A stretch of 64,000 nt of DNA from Flavobacterium sp. CYK-55 (GCF_018413465.1 NZ_JAHCDK010000002.1:391185-455184), one strand, 5' to 3'; counted from the first letter of the stretch, positions 55,323-63,297 are shown. Notes: generated by a model from the letters alone, not told the origin. Translations and numbers: made by a program.

Positions 55323-56321
55323 ATGAAAGAAATTACAAGAGAAGTTTACTTAAAATGGTATGAAGACATGCTATTTTGGAGAAAATTTGAAGACAAACTA
55401 GCCGCTCTTTACATTCAACAAAAAATTAGAGGATTCCTTCACTTATACAACGGTCAAGAAGCTGTTTTGGCAGGTGCATTACATGCCATGGATTTATCCA
55501 AAGACAAAATGATTACCGCTTACCGCAACCACGTTCAACCTATTGGTATGGGCGTTGATCCAAAAGCCGTTATGGCTGAGTTACTCGGTAAAGTTACCGG
55601 TACTTCAAAAGGAATGGGCGGATCAATGCACATTTTCTCAAAAGAAAAAGGTTTTTACGGCGGACACGGTATTGTAGGAGCACAAATTCCGGTAGGTGCC
55701 GGAATTGCATTTGCCGATCAATATTTTGGTCGCGATGGTGTAACCCTTACCTATTTTGGCGATGGAGCCGCCCGTCAAGGTTCTTTACACGAAGCCTTTA
55801 ATATGGCCATGCTTTGGAAACTTCCGGTGGTTTTTATCGTTGAGAACAACGGTTACGCCATGGGAACTTCAGTTGAAAGAACTGCCAACCACACCGATGT
55901 TTGGAAACTCGGTTTGGGCTATGAAATGCCTTGTGGCCCTGTGGATGGAATGAATCCAGTAAAAGTAGCCGAAGCCATGCACGAAGCCATTGAGCGTGCC
56001 CGTCGTGGTGATGGCCCAACTTTCTTAGAAATGAAAACGTATCGCTACAGAGGTCACTCGATGTCTGATGCGCAATTATATCGCTCTAAAGAAGAGGTTG
56101 ATGAATATCGTAAAATCGACCCGATTACCCAAGTGCTTGATGTGATCAAAGACCAAAAATATGCTACCGATGCAGAAGTTGAAGCCATCGATGAGCGTGT
56201 GAAAAATTTGGTTGAAGAATGCGCAACGTTTGCCGAAGAATCTGACTTCCCGGATATTCAACAAATGTATGACGTAGTATACGAACAAAGAGATTATCCA
56301 TTTATTCCACACAAATTGTAA
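55323..56321 (+). CDS. pdhA: Pyruvate dehydrogenase E1 component, alpha subunit
   Basis: 332 residues, ThDP-dependent E1 alpha of the two-chain (alpha2beta2) type. The ThDP-binding motif GDGAARQGSLHEAFN...ENNGYAMGTS is present, preceded by GSMHIFSKEKGFYGGHGIVG, and RYRGHSMSD, the phosphorylation-loop region, follows. The beta subunit is not adjacent, as in other flavobacteria. The E2 gene starts 14 bases after the stop, so E1 alpha and E2 form an operon. Confidence 0.94.
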   Translation: MKEITREVYLKWYEDMLFWRKFEDKLAALYIQQKIRGFLHLYNGQEAVLAGALHAMDLSKDKMITAYRNHVQPIGMGVDPKAVMAELLGKVTGTSKGMGGSMHIFSKEKGFYGGHGIVGAQIPVGAGIAFADQYFGRDGVTLTYFGDGAARQGSLHEAFNMAMLWKLPVVFIVENNGYAMGTSVERTANHTDVWKLGLGYEMPCGPVDGMNPVKVAEAMHEAIERARRGDGPTFLEMKTYRYRGHSMSDAQLYRSKEEVDEYRKIDPITQVLDVIKDQKYATDAEVEAIDERVKNLVEECATFAEESDFPDIQQMYDVVYEQRDYPFIPHKL

Positions 56322-56334
56322 TTGCGTATTGACT

Positions 56335-57957
56335 ATGGCAAAGATTATAACCATGCCCCGTTTGAGCGATACCATGACTGAAGGTGTTGTGGCCAAATGG
56401 CTCAAAAAAGTAGGAGATAAAATTAACGAAGGAGATATTTTAGCCGAAATTGAAACTGACAAAGCCACCATGGAATTTGAGTCGTTCAATTCAGGAACTC
56501 TTTTACACATTGGAATCCAAGAAGGCGAAACCGCTCCGGTTGATTCACTTTTGGCCATTATTGGTGCCGAAGGCGAAGACATCACTCCGTTGTTACACCT
56601 AGGAAAAGCACCCGCAGCTTCAACGGCTGCCACTGAAACTCCGGCAGCAACTGAAGCTCCTGCCACGGCTGCCACTGCATCAGCATCGTCTGAATTACCT
56701 CAAGGAGTAATTGTGGTCACCATGCCAAGACTCAGTGATACCATGACCGACGGAACCGTTGCTACTTGGCTCAAAAAAATAGGCGATACTGTTAAAGAAG
56801 GCGATATTTTAGCCGAGATTGAAACCGACAAAGCCACCATGGAGTTTGAATCATTCAACGCGGGAACTTTGTTATATATTGGTGTACAAGAAGGCCAAAC
56901 CGCTCCGGTTGATAGCGTACTGGCCATCATCGGACCTGCAGGCACCGACATCACCGGCGTGGCCGAAAACTTCAAAAAAGGTGGAAACACTGCTGCTCCG
57001 GCTTCAGCTCCGGCAGCAACACCAACCGTTATAGAAACAACTACACCAGTTTCTTCTTCAGATGACCGAAGAGTATTCATCTCTCCGCTCGCCAAAAAAA
57101 TGGCCGAAGAAAAAGGAATTGACATTGCCCAAGTAAAAGGCAGTGGCGAAAATGGTCGCATCGTTAAAAATGATATTGAAAACTTCAGCCCAAGTGCAGC
57201 GCCAATGGCTACTTCTGTAGCTCCGGCTGCTACAAGTTCTGCAGCAGCGGTTCAACCATTTGTACCGGCAGGCGAAATGTACTCTGAAGAAATCAAGAAT
57301 TCGCAAATGCGCAAAACCATTGCCAAGCGTTTGTCTGAATCTATATTTACCGCACCGCATTTCTATTTAACCATTGAGGTTGCTATGGACGAAGCCATGC
57401 GCTCGCGCGGCAAGATCAACAGCATCCCGGATACCAAAGTATCATTTAACGATATGGTGATCAAAGCTTGTGCGATGGCCTTGAAAAAACATCCGAAAGT
57501 CAACTCACAATGGAGAGAAGACGCCATCATCATCAACCACCATGTCAACGTGGGTGTGGCTGTTGCGGTTGAAGACGGATTGGTGGTTCCGGTATTGCGT
57601 TTTACCGACCAGATGAGCCTTTCGCAAATTGGTGCCCAAGTAAAAGATTTGGCCGGAAAAGCGAAGTCTAAAAAACTACAACCTGCCGAAATGGACGGAA
57701 GCACTTTTACCGTTTCTAACTTGGGTATGTTTGGTATTACTGAGTTTACTTCAATCATCAACCAACCCAATTCTGCCATTTTATCGGTAGGAGCCATTGT
57801 TGAAAAACCGGTGGTGAGAAACGGTCAAATTGTAGTAGGCAACACCATGAAAGTAACTTTGGCGTGCGATCACAGAACTGTTGATGGCGCTACAGGAGCA
57901 CAATTCTTGCAAACGCTCAGACAATATTTAGAAAATCCGGTCACGATGTTGGCCTAA
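56335..57957 (+). CDS. Dihydrolipoamide acetyltransferase, E2 of pyruvate dehydrogenase
   Basis: 540 residues from MAKIITMPRL (ATG 56335). Two tandem lipoyl domains, with lipoyl lysines at K43 and K166, both in EIETDKATMEFESF; the DNA of the two domains is strongly conserved. Then Ala/Thr/Pro-rich linkers, a peripheral-subunit-binding domain (SPLAKKMAEEKGIDIAQVKG...GRIVKNDIE) and the acyltransferase core with the catalytic His513 in CDHRTVDGATGAQFL. It is the transacetylase of the PDH complex; branched-chain E2 cannot be fully excluded but pdhA context favours pyruvate. Terminator follows. Confidence 0.94.
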   Translation: MAKIITMPRLSDTMTEGVVAKWLKKVGDKINEGDILAEIETDKATMEFESFNSGTLLHIGIQEGETAPVDSLLAIIGAEGEDITPLLHLGKAPAASTAATETPAATEAPATAATASASSELPQGVIVVTMPRLSDTMTDGTVATWLKKIGDTVKEGDILAEIETDKATMEFESFNAGTLLYIGVQEGQTAPVDSVLAIIGPAGTDITGVAENFKKGGNTAAPASAPAATPTVIETTTPVSSSDDRRVFISPLAKKMAEEKGIDIAQVKGSGENGRIVKNDIENFSPSAAPMATSVAPAATSSAAAVQPFVPAGEMYSEEIKNSQMRKTIAKRLSESIFTAPHFYLTIEVAMDEAMRSRGKINSIPDTKVSFNDMVIKACAMALKKHPKVNSQWREDAIIINHHVNVGVAVAVEDGLVVPVLRFTDQMSLSQIGAQVKDLAGKAKSKKLQPAEMDGSTFTVSNLGMFGITEFTSIINQPNSAILSVGAIVEKPVVRNGQIVVGNTMKVTLACDHRTVDGATGAQFLQTLRQYLENPVTMLA

Positions 57958-57977
57958 CAATTCAATACATTGAATCA

Positions 57978-58009
57978 AACCCGTCCTGATTTTTCTAGAC
58001 GGGTTTTTT
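57978..58009 (+). terminator. Intrinsic terminator after the E2 gene
   Basis: AACCCGTC-n12-GACGGGTT followed by TTTT. Confidence 0.9.
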
Positions 58010-58038
58010 GTTTAACTTTCGCTCAAATTTCAAAGAAG

Positions 58039-59892
58039 ATGAAAAACCTATTTTTCCTGAGTTTGCTATGGATGGCTTTTGCTTGTCAGAAAAAAGAAAA
58101 CAACGTCGAGCTAAAAAATGCAACGGCCCAAGACAGTCATACTTTTTCAAATCCGCAAGCAGCTGTAGTCAAACATTTAGACTTAGATATCAAAGTTGAT
58201 TTTGACACGCAAACCATCGCCGGAAAAGCCTCTTGGACCATTGATAATTTGAGTAAAGGAAACGAAATCATCTTGGATGAAAACACCCTAAACATCAGCA
58301 AAGTTACCTTGGGCAAAGACGAAAAACCCACCACTTTTACACTAGGAAATGAAGTTGAATTTCACGGAAAACCACTACGCATCAGCATCGAACCCAACAC
58401 CACACAAGTCAACATTTACTATTCAACCACTAAAGATGCCATCGCATTACAATGGTTAAAACCCGAGCAAACCGCTGATAAAAAATATCCGTTCTTGTTC
58501 TCACAAGGCGAAAGCATTTGGTCGCGCACCTGGATTCCGTGTCAAGATTCTCCGGCTATTCGCTTTACATATAACGCAAAAGTGAGTGTTCCCAAAGAAC
58601 TCATGGCCGTAATGAGCGCTGTAAATCCGCAACAAAAAAACAACACCGGAATCTATACTTTTAGCCAAACCAAAGCGATTCCATCTTATTTAATGGCGAT
58701 TGCCGTGGGCGATATCGGTTTTAAATCAATTGACCAGCGCACCGGAGTATATGCCGAAAAATCAGTTCTAAACAAAGCTGCCTGGGAATTCGGTCAGCTC
58801 GGGCAAATGGTTACTGCTGCCGAAAAATTATTTGGTCCGTATCGCTGGGGACGCTATGATGTACTGGTTTTACCACCTAGTTTTCCGTATGGCGGCATGG
58901 AGAATCCGAACCTTACGTTTTTGACTCCAGGCGTGATTGCCGGTGATCGTTCGCTTACCAGTTTACTCGCTCATGAACTCGGTCACAGTTGGAGCGGTAA
59001 TTTGGTGACCAACGCCACTTGGAACGATGTTTGGCTCAACGAAGGGTTTACCACCTATGTTGAACACCGCATTGGCGAAACAATTTTCGGTATTCAAGAA
59101 GCTAAAATGCAAGATGTTTTGAGCCGAAAATCATTGCAGGACAACATGGAAGCTTATGGTCCGAAAAATCCTGCTACCCAACTCAAAGTCAAGGTCGACG
59201 GGCTCAATGCCGATGAATCGCTGAGCGATATTCCGTATGAAAAAGGATATGCATTTCTGCAAACCGTAGAAAATGCGGTGGGGCGCAAAGCCTTTGACCA
59301 ATTCATTACCGAATACTTCAATGCGCATGCTTTTCAATCCATCACCACTGAAGATTTCCTCAAATATTTTAACGAGCATCTCATCAAAGGCAACAAAGAA
59401 CTCGCCAATCAAATCAAAGCCGAAGAGTGGATTTATCAACCCGATATTCCGTCAAATATCATCCCGGCAACCTCTGAAGATTTCAACGCCATTGACCAAA
59501 TTCAAAAAACTTGGCGACAAACCGGCGTGAAAGGACTCAGTGCAAAAATCAAATCCACCAACGAAAAACAACACTTCATAGATTATCTCCCGGCAGATAT
59601 GACCCAGAAAGAAATGGCCGCCATTGACCAAGAATTCAATTTTACTCAAGGCGGAAATTTTGTAGTCAAACGCCAGTGGTTTGTGCAGGTCATCAAACAC
59701 CAATACCAACCGGCTTACCCGGCCGTTGAGCAATTCATGATCGGCACCAGTCGCACCGGCTCATTGCAAACACTCTATACCGAAATGGTCAAAACACCGC
59801 AAGGAAAAACTTGGGCCAAAAGCATTTTTGAAAAGGCCAAATCGGGCTATCATTTAACCACGGTTCAAGATTTACAGAAAACCGTACAGTAA
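58039..59892 (+). CDS. M1-family aminopeptidase lipoprotein
   Basis: 617 residues from MKNLFFLSLLWMAFAC (ATG 58039), with the lipidated Cys at residue 16. Zinc peptidase of the M1 (leukotriene A4 hydrolase/aminopeptidase N) family: the substrate loop YGGMENPNLTF, zinc site HELGHSWSGN (HELGH 312-316) and third ligand Glu335 in WLNEGFTTYVEH. The C-terminal helical domain is the LTA4H type. The lipoprotein leader places it in the envelope, presumably to trim extracellular peptides. Its stop is 7 bases before repeat B copy 4. Confidence 0.93.
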   Translation: MKNLFFLSLLWMAFACQKKENNVELKNATAQDSHTFSNPQAAVVKHLDLDIKVDFDTQTIAGKASWTIDNLSKGNEIILDENTLNISKVTLGKDEKPTTFTLGNEVEFHGKPLRISIEPNTTQVNIYYSTTKDAIALQWLKPEQTADKKYPFLFSQGESIWSRTWIPCQDSPAIRFTYNAKVSVPKELMAVMSAVNPQQKNNTGIYTFSQTKAIPSYLMAIAVGDIGFKSIDQRTGVYAEKSVLNKAAWEFGQLGQMVTAAEKLFGPYRWGRYDVLVLPPSFPYGGMENPNLTFLTPGVIAGDRSLTSLLAHELGHSWSGNLVTNATWNDVWLNEGFTTYVEHRIGETIFGIQEAKMQDVLSRKSLQDNMEAYGPKNPATQLKVKVDGLNADESLSDIPYEKGYAFLQTVENAVGRKAFDQFITEYFNAHAFQSITTEDFLKYFNEHLIKGNKELANQIKAEEWIYQPDIPSNIIPATSEDFNAIDQIQKTWRQTGVKGLSAKIKSTNEKQHFIDYLPADMTQKEMAAIDQEFNFTQGGNFVVKRQWFVQVIKHQYQPAYPAVEQFMIGTSRTGSLQTLYTEMVKTPQGKTWAKSIFEKAKSGYHLTTVQDLQKTVQ

Positions 59893-59898
59893 TTTTTT

Positions 59899-60027
59899 GG
59901 GCGTGCCGGCTCGTCAATGATTTGCTTTCCTGAAAGTTTACACGCTCGCCGTCGGGCTGTGCGCTTTATCTCTCCGCTACGCTACGAGGATATCGCTGCT
60001 GCCTGCCGGCAGGCAGGTCCCTCACGC
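59899..60027 (-). repeat. Dispersed repeat family B, copy 4 (inverted)
   Basis: Read on the minus strand it starts GCGTGAGGGA, contains CAGCGATATCC, AGCGGAGAGA, CAGCCCGACGGCGAGCG and ends GGCACGCCC. It holds an 18-bp perfect palindrome CTGCCTGCCGGCAGGCAG at 59999-60016. The GGGCGT end is adjacent to the M1 peptidase stop. Confidence 0.75.
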
Positions 60028-60104
60028 TATTTAATCTAACATCTCAAGCTAGTTTAAAGTTTTTTCAGACGCATTGATACTTAACTCAAAATAAAAGCTA
60101 TTAA

Positions 60105-61307
60105 CTATATTGTCTTTATCTTTTTTTTTAATACAAATTTTGCAATTCCACCGCTCAAATAAACTTGGTTCCACCACCAACCACTCAAATTTTTGAAAAG
60201 CATTTTCTTTCTTAATCGATAAGTCTTATAGTGTTTCATAATTCCCAAATAGGAATTCATGCTACTTAAAAATTGCTTTTGGTCATCACTACTAGGCTTA
60301 GTATTTTGAACAACCTCATTTTGTTTCATAATAGCTGTATAAAAATTCCCCTTTGTTCGATTACTGATGAAAATGCGATTGGGCTTGATAAATGTTCCCA
60401 AAAACTTAACCCCTTTACTGTAATGCTGAAAATATATTTTCTTTGGGTGTAAAGTTAGTTGTAATTTTGTTTTAAGAAAATTGGTAATTATTGGTAATAA
60501 TGATTTTAGATATTCTTTATCTTGATGCACAATTACAAAATCATCAACATAACGACCATAAAACTCAATATCTAGTTCTTTTTTGACATAATGGTCAAAA
60601 ATGTTCATATAAAAATTAGCAAAAACTTGACTGGTTAAATTTCCTATTGGCAAACCAAAATTTAATGGACTGTAAAATAAGCTTTTGCTATTAGGCAATC
60701 CAATCCAATTGCTTTTATTGCCTTTGATGATACAATTTTTTGTTGGGTCATTAAAAATAATTTTGCTGCATAAAAAAAGAACCAGTTCTCTGTCTGGTTC
60801 GTGATATTTTTTATTGATAAAGTCGAATAGCCTTTCATAAAGAATGCTTCTATTGATATTCATAAAAAATCCTTGAATGTCTAACTTCAAAATAAAACAA
60901 TCTTGTTTGTAGTTATTTGAACAAGACTTAATAAAACCATCGACTCTTTTTATACCAAAATGAGTTCCTTTTCCTATTCTACATGCATAACTATCTTGTA
61001 TAAATACATCCTCAAAAATAGGATTGAGCTTGTTGATTAGAAAATGATGCACCACTCGGTCTCTAAAATCAGCAGCGAAGATTTCTCTTTTTACAGGTTT
61101 GTTTACTATAAAGGCTATGGATTTGCCTGGAAAATAGGTTTTTGTTTTGATTTGCTCTATAAGTACAAATAAGTTGTGCTCTAAATGTTTTTCAAAACGA
61201 AGTGCATTAAGTGTGTTCCGTTTATTTTTTCTACAAGCATAATAAGCCAAAAAGACTTCTTCGGCTAAGGATAGTGGTACTGTATCAGAAAAAAGTTCTA
61301 ATTGCAT
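60105..61307 (-). CDS. DGR reverse transcriptase
   Basis: 400 residues. Copies the template-repeat RNA into adenine-mutated cDNA. RT landmarks: KREIFAADFRDRVVHHFL near residues 73-90, catalytic motif A LDIQGFF (142-148), the DGR-specific motif GLPIGNLTSQ (218-227; other RTs have a QGxxxSP-like sequence) and YVDD (253-256). The last ~80 residues are basic, with GWWWNQVYLSGG. It lies 48 bases from the TR and is transcribed in the same direction as the variable protein. A/T content is higher than in neighbouring housekeeping genes. Group II intron or retron RTs are excluded by the SQ motif and the adjacent TR/VR pair. Confidence 0.97.
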   Translation of the reverse strand: MQLELFSDTVPLSLAEEVFLAYYACRKNKRNTLNALRFEKHLEHNLFVLIEQIKTKTYFPGKSIAFIVNKPVKREIFAADFRDRVVHHFLINKLNPIFEDVFIQDSYACRIGKGTHFGIKRVDGFIKSCSNNYKQDCFILKLDIQGFFMNINRSILYERLFDFINKKYHEPDRELVLFLCSKIIFNDPTKNCIIKGNKSNWIGLPNSKSLFYSPLNFGLPIGNLTSQVFANFYMNIFDHYVKKELDIEFYGRYVDDFVIVHQDKEYLKSLLPIITNFLKTKLQLTLHPKKIYFQHYSKGVKFLGTFIKPNRIFISNRTKGNFYTAIMKQNEVVQNTKPSSDDQKQFLSSMNSYLGIMKHYKTYRLRKKMLFKNLSGWWWNQVYLSGGIAKFVLKKKIKTI

Positions 61308-61320
61308 ACTATAAACAATA

Positions 61321-61343
61321 AACCTCCGATTTTATCGGAGGTT
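61321..61343 (-). ncRNA. Hairpin between TR and reverse transcriptase
   Basis: AACCTCCGAT-aaa-ATCGGAGGTT (10-bp stem), 11 bases past the TR 3' end and 14 bases before the RT start. It may protect or shape the TR RNA, or hamper RT translation; it lacks a following T run. Confidence 0.6.
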
Positions 61344-61354
61344 GTTTCCTATTG

Positions 61355-61546
61355 AATCCCTGAGGCAACGCACCGAGAAACCGTTTTTCTTATTATTGTT
61401 GTTTCTGTTTGCATTGCTGTTGTTATAATTCAGGTTGCGGTTCCAAGCGTTTGTTGTTGAGTACTCTGACGAACTCCACCAGTTACCGTTGTTGCCAATG
61501 TTGTTGAATGTTCCATTGTTGTTACGATAACCTCCCGGAAGACCCG
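61355..61546 (-). repeat. DGR template repeat (TR)
   Basis: 192 bp aligned without gaps to VR (62092-62283). On the coding strand it is rich in AAC/AAT codons: 21 Asn when read in the VP frame. All 30 differences from VR are at TR adenines, against none at the 123 non-adenine positions (about 69 adenines, hand-counted). The apparent 76-codon frame across it is template sequence, not a gene. Confidence 0.96.
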
Positions 61547-61676
61547 ACGCTGAAGTAACCACTATTGTTTTAGCTACACCAAACCTTACTATTAAAGGTA
61601 TTTACTAATGCAGCGGGTTACCGGATTTAATTTGATCTCTTCTGTTTGCCGTAACATTCAGAACGCTGTCTGGAAA
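61547..61676 (-). other. DGR spacer between Avd and TR
   Basis: 130 bases of AT-rich leader of the template RNA. Just before TR the frame reads TIVVTSAS, unlike VP, so the match to VR starts abruptly at the GLPGG codons. No gene seen. Confidence 0.6.
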
Positions 61677-62018
61677 CTATTGAGTTGATTTGTGCCAACC
61701 TGTGAGTTGTTTTGATACATCTTCTACCTTAGAATTGATGTTTACAAAATTTTTAATGCTTATTTGATGTAAATCTTTCATTAAGCGTATTAATAGACGA
61801 ATCACTTCTATTCGTTCTTTGGCTTCTTCTAGCACTTTTCCTTTATCATGCCTTGAATTTACTCTATAAATAAGGATTAACAAATCTATAGTTTCTTTTT
61901 TCAAGCTCTCCCCCACTGTATATTTATACTCTTTACTAAAGCTTTTGGTAAATTCAAAAATTCCTAAAAGCAAGTCATAGGTACTTTTATAAACTGGTAA
62001 ATCAGAATATAATTTCAT
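61677..62018 (-). CDS. avd: DGR accessory variability determinant (bAvd-like)
   Basis: 113 residues, all-helical: the segments VYKSTYDLLLGIFEFTKSF, GESLKKETIDLLILIYRVNS, VLEEAKERIEVIRLLIRLMKDL and NINSKVEDVSKQLTGWHKS fit a four-helix bundle. This is the bAvd/23S-IVP-like family, a positively charged scaffold that binds the RT and the TR RNA in DGRs. Position between VR and TR supports the call. Its start is directly preceded by the VP-terminator-like hairpin, so its translation could be coupled to readthrough. Confidence 0.88.
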   Translation of the reverse strand: MKLYSDLPVYKSTYDLLLGIFEFTKSFSKEYKYTVGESLKKETIDLLILIYRVNSRHDKGKVLEEAKERIEVIRLLIRLMKDLHQISIKNFVNINSKVEDVSKQLTGWHKSTQ

Positions 62019-62024
62019 TTTTTC

Positions 62025-62048
62025 AAAAAAAAGGGGCTTACGCCCCTT
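62025..62048 (-). terminator. GNRA-loop hairpin/terminator downstream of VR
   Basis: AAGGGGC-gtaa-GCCCCTT (7-bp stem, GTAA loop) followed by TTTTTTT on the minus strand; 43 bases past the VR end and 7 before the Avd start. It looks like an intrinsic terminator. DGR target recognition also uses a stem-loop 3' of VR, so both roles are possible. Confidence 0.7.
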
Positions 62049-62089
62049 ATCAATTTTTCAAAGAGTCAAAGAGTCAAAGGGCAAAAGGG

Positions 62090-62773
62090 CTAATCCCTGA
62101 GGCAACGCACCGAGAAACCGTAAATCTTATTAGTGTAGCCTCTGCCTGCACTGCTGTAGTAATAATTCAGGCCGCGGCCCCAAGCGTTCGTCGTAGAGTA
62201 CTCTGACGAACTCCACCAGGTACCGTCGTAGCCAATGCTGAAGAATGTTCCACCGTCGTAACGAAAACCTCCCGGAAGACCCGTAAAACCACTGCTGTTG
62301 GTATTTGTAATACCGGGATAAGTAGCCCATCCTGTTGTGGCTTTCATTTTGTTTCCTGCTAATGCTTCGCCGCCTAAAAAGGTGGTTAAAGTTGTCCACT
62401 CGGCATCGCTGGGCACATGGTAACCCGTTGGTGCTAAACCACGGGGGTCGTTTACGGCATACCAATTGTATAATTTGCCATAAACAATCCCATTTGCAGT
62501 ATTGTTTTGATAATAACACCATGCACCACTCGTAAGGTTTGTCCATTGTGACGGATCCTGTACTTGTGGAATTATATCTCCATTCTTGTAACGACTCACA
62601 TTTAAGTTTTTAGTCATCCAGATTTGGTTGCCGATTTGAACTTCTGCGGCCTGAACCGGTACTGAAGGTCTGGAAGCTGGCTGTGTTTGAGATTTATTAT
62701 CTTCTTGCTGTGAACAAGAAATCACTACGATAACTAAACAGAAGATTAAGGTTGCTGAGAAGTAGTTTTTCAT
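62090..62773 (-). CDS. DGR variable protein: TIGR02145-type (Fib_succ_major) lipoprotein
   Basis: 227 residues from ATG 62773 (MKNYFSATLIF); a TTG upstream would add five residues. Lipobox VVISC places the lipidated Cys at residue 20, then an acidic QQEDNK spacer. The domain is the Fibrobacter-succinogenes-major-paralogous type: VQIGNQIWMTKNLNVSRYKNG, YGKLYNWYAVN, GYHVPSDAEWTTL, and the C-terminal WWSSSEYSTTNAW...GFSVRCLRD. Residues ~164-227 are encoded by VR; 20 of them differ from TR. Such folds resemble C-type lectins and display variable loops. Surface exposure is inferred. Confidence 0.95.
   Translation of the reverse strand: MKNYFSATLIFCLVIVVISCSQQEDNKSQTQPASRPSVPVQAAEVQIGNQIWMTKNLNVSRYKNGDIIPQVQDPSQWTNLTSGAWCYYQNNTANGIVYGKLYNWYAVNDPRGLAPTGYHVPSDAEWTTLTTFLGGEALAGNKMKATTGWATYPGITNTNSSGFTGLPGGFRYDGGTFFSIGYDGTWWSSSEYSTTNAWGRGLNYYYSSAGRGYTNKIYGFSVRCLRD
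62092..62283 (-). repeat. DGR variable repeat (VR)
   Basis: Encodes the last ~64 codons of the variable protein and ends two bases before its stop codon is complete. 162 of 192 positions equal TR. The 3' 29 bases are identical and hold only two adenines, serving as the initiation-of-mutagenic-homology region. 30 substitutions, 27 of them amino-acid changing and 3 silent (Ser-Thr-Thr codons). Confidence 0.96.
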
Positions 62774-62844
62774 GGCTTGTTTTTTCAAATATAAAAAGAA
62801 AACTACTAAATTGATTGTTGTTGATAATTTTATACAATCATCCT

Positions 62845-62958
62845 TGTCATGCTGAGGAACGAAGCATCTCTCACCCTGTTGTCATGCTGAGGCACGAAGC
62901 ATCTCATTCATGGAGTACTGATTTTAGAACAAGATTCCTCCTTGCGTCGGAAGGACAA
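62845..62958. repeat. MITE-like repeat upstream of the DGR
   Basis: A 26-base unit starting TGTCATGCTGAGG and ending GAAGCATCTC occurs at 62845-62870 and 62880-62905 with one difference, followed at 62932-62958 by an inverted partner AGATTCCTCC...GGAAGGACA. This pattern is a known type of dispersed bacterial intergenic element. No coding content. Confidence 0.65.
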
Positions 62959-63039
62959 AAGGGTTGAAAAATAAACAGAGTGATCGTATTAATTATAAAG
63001 AACAAAACTATTTGCTTCCCATTCTTATAAGCGCAACTT

Positions 63040-63157
63040 TGTGACAAATTTGAAAACAATTTTTATTTTGTCACAAAAGTTGTGACAAATTTTAAATTTA
63101 CTTTTATTTTGTCACAGATTCTGTGACAAATTTTAAGTTTTGTTTTTTTTTGTCACA
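63040..63157. repeat. Three 36-bp units with inverted TGTGACAAA / TTTGTCACA ends
   Basis: Units at 63040-63075, 63081-63116 and 63122-63157 with 5-base spacers (AAAGT, GATTC). Each begins TGTGACAAAT and ends TTTTGTCACA around an AT-rich centre. Period is 41 bp. The spacers are far too short for a CRISPR array. Confidence 0.85.
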
Positions 63158-63245
63158 AATCTTGAACTCATCAAAACTTATAGGTATGAGCAAGCTCGGT
63201 GAGCTTGAGATTTAGCTTTGCTCAGTTCGGCTGCGCCTCGGGTAG

Positions 63246-63297
63246 ATATTAAGAGGAGGACTGCCAGTGGCAGTCAGGTACGCGAACTTCAGTTCGC
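63246..63297 (+). repeat. Hairpin repeat family A, copy 2
   Basis: ATATTAAGAGGAG, hairpin GACTGCC-agt-GGCAGTC (63259-63275), AGGTAC, hairpin GCGAAC-ttca-GTTCGC (63282-63297). Stems differ from copies 1 and 3 but still pair. Confidence 0.8.

Noticed and set aside
61332..61562. An open frame of 76 codons, Asn-rich, that could be called a small protein
   Set aside because: It is the DGR template repeat. It mirrors the VP C-terminus, has a non-ATG start and the Asn richness is due to AAC/AAT mutable codons.
63040..63157. CRISPR array (36-bp repeats)
   Set aside because: Spacers are only 5 bp, repeats vary in the centre, and no cas genes are near.
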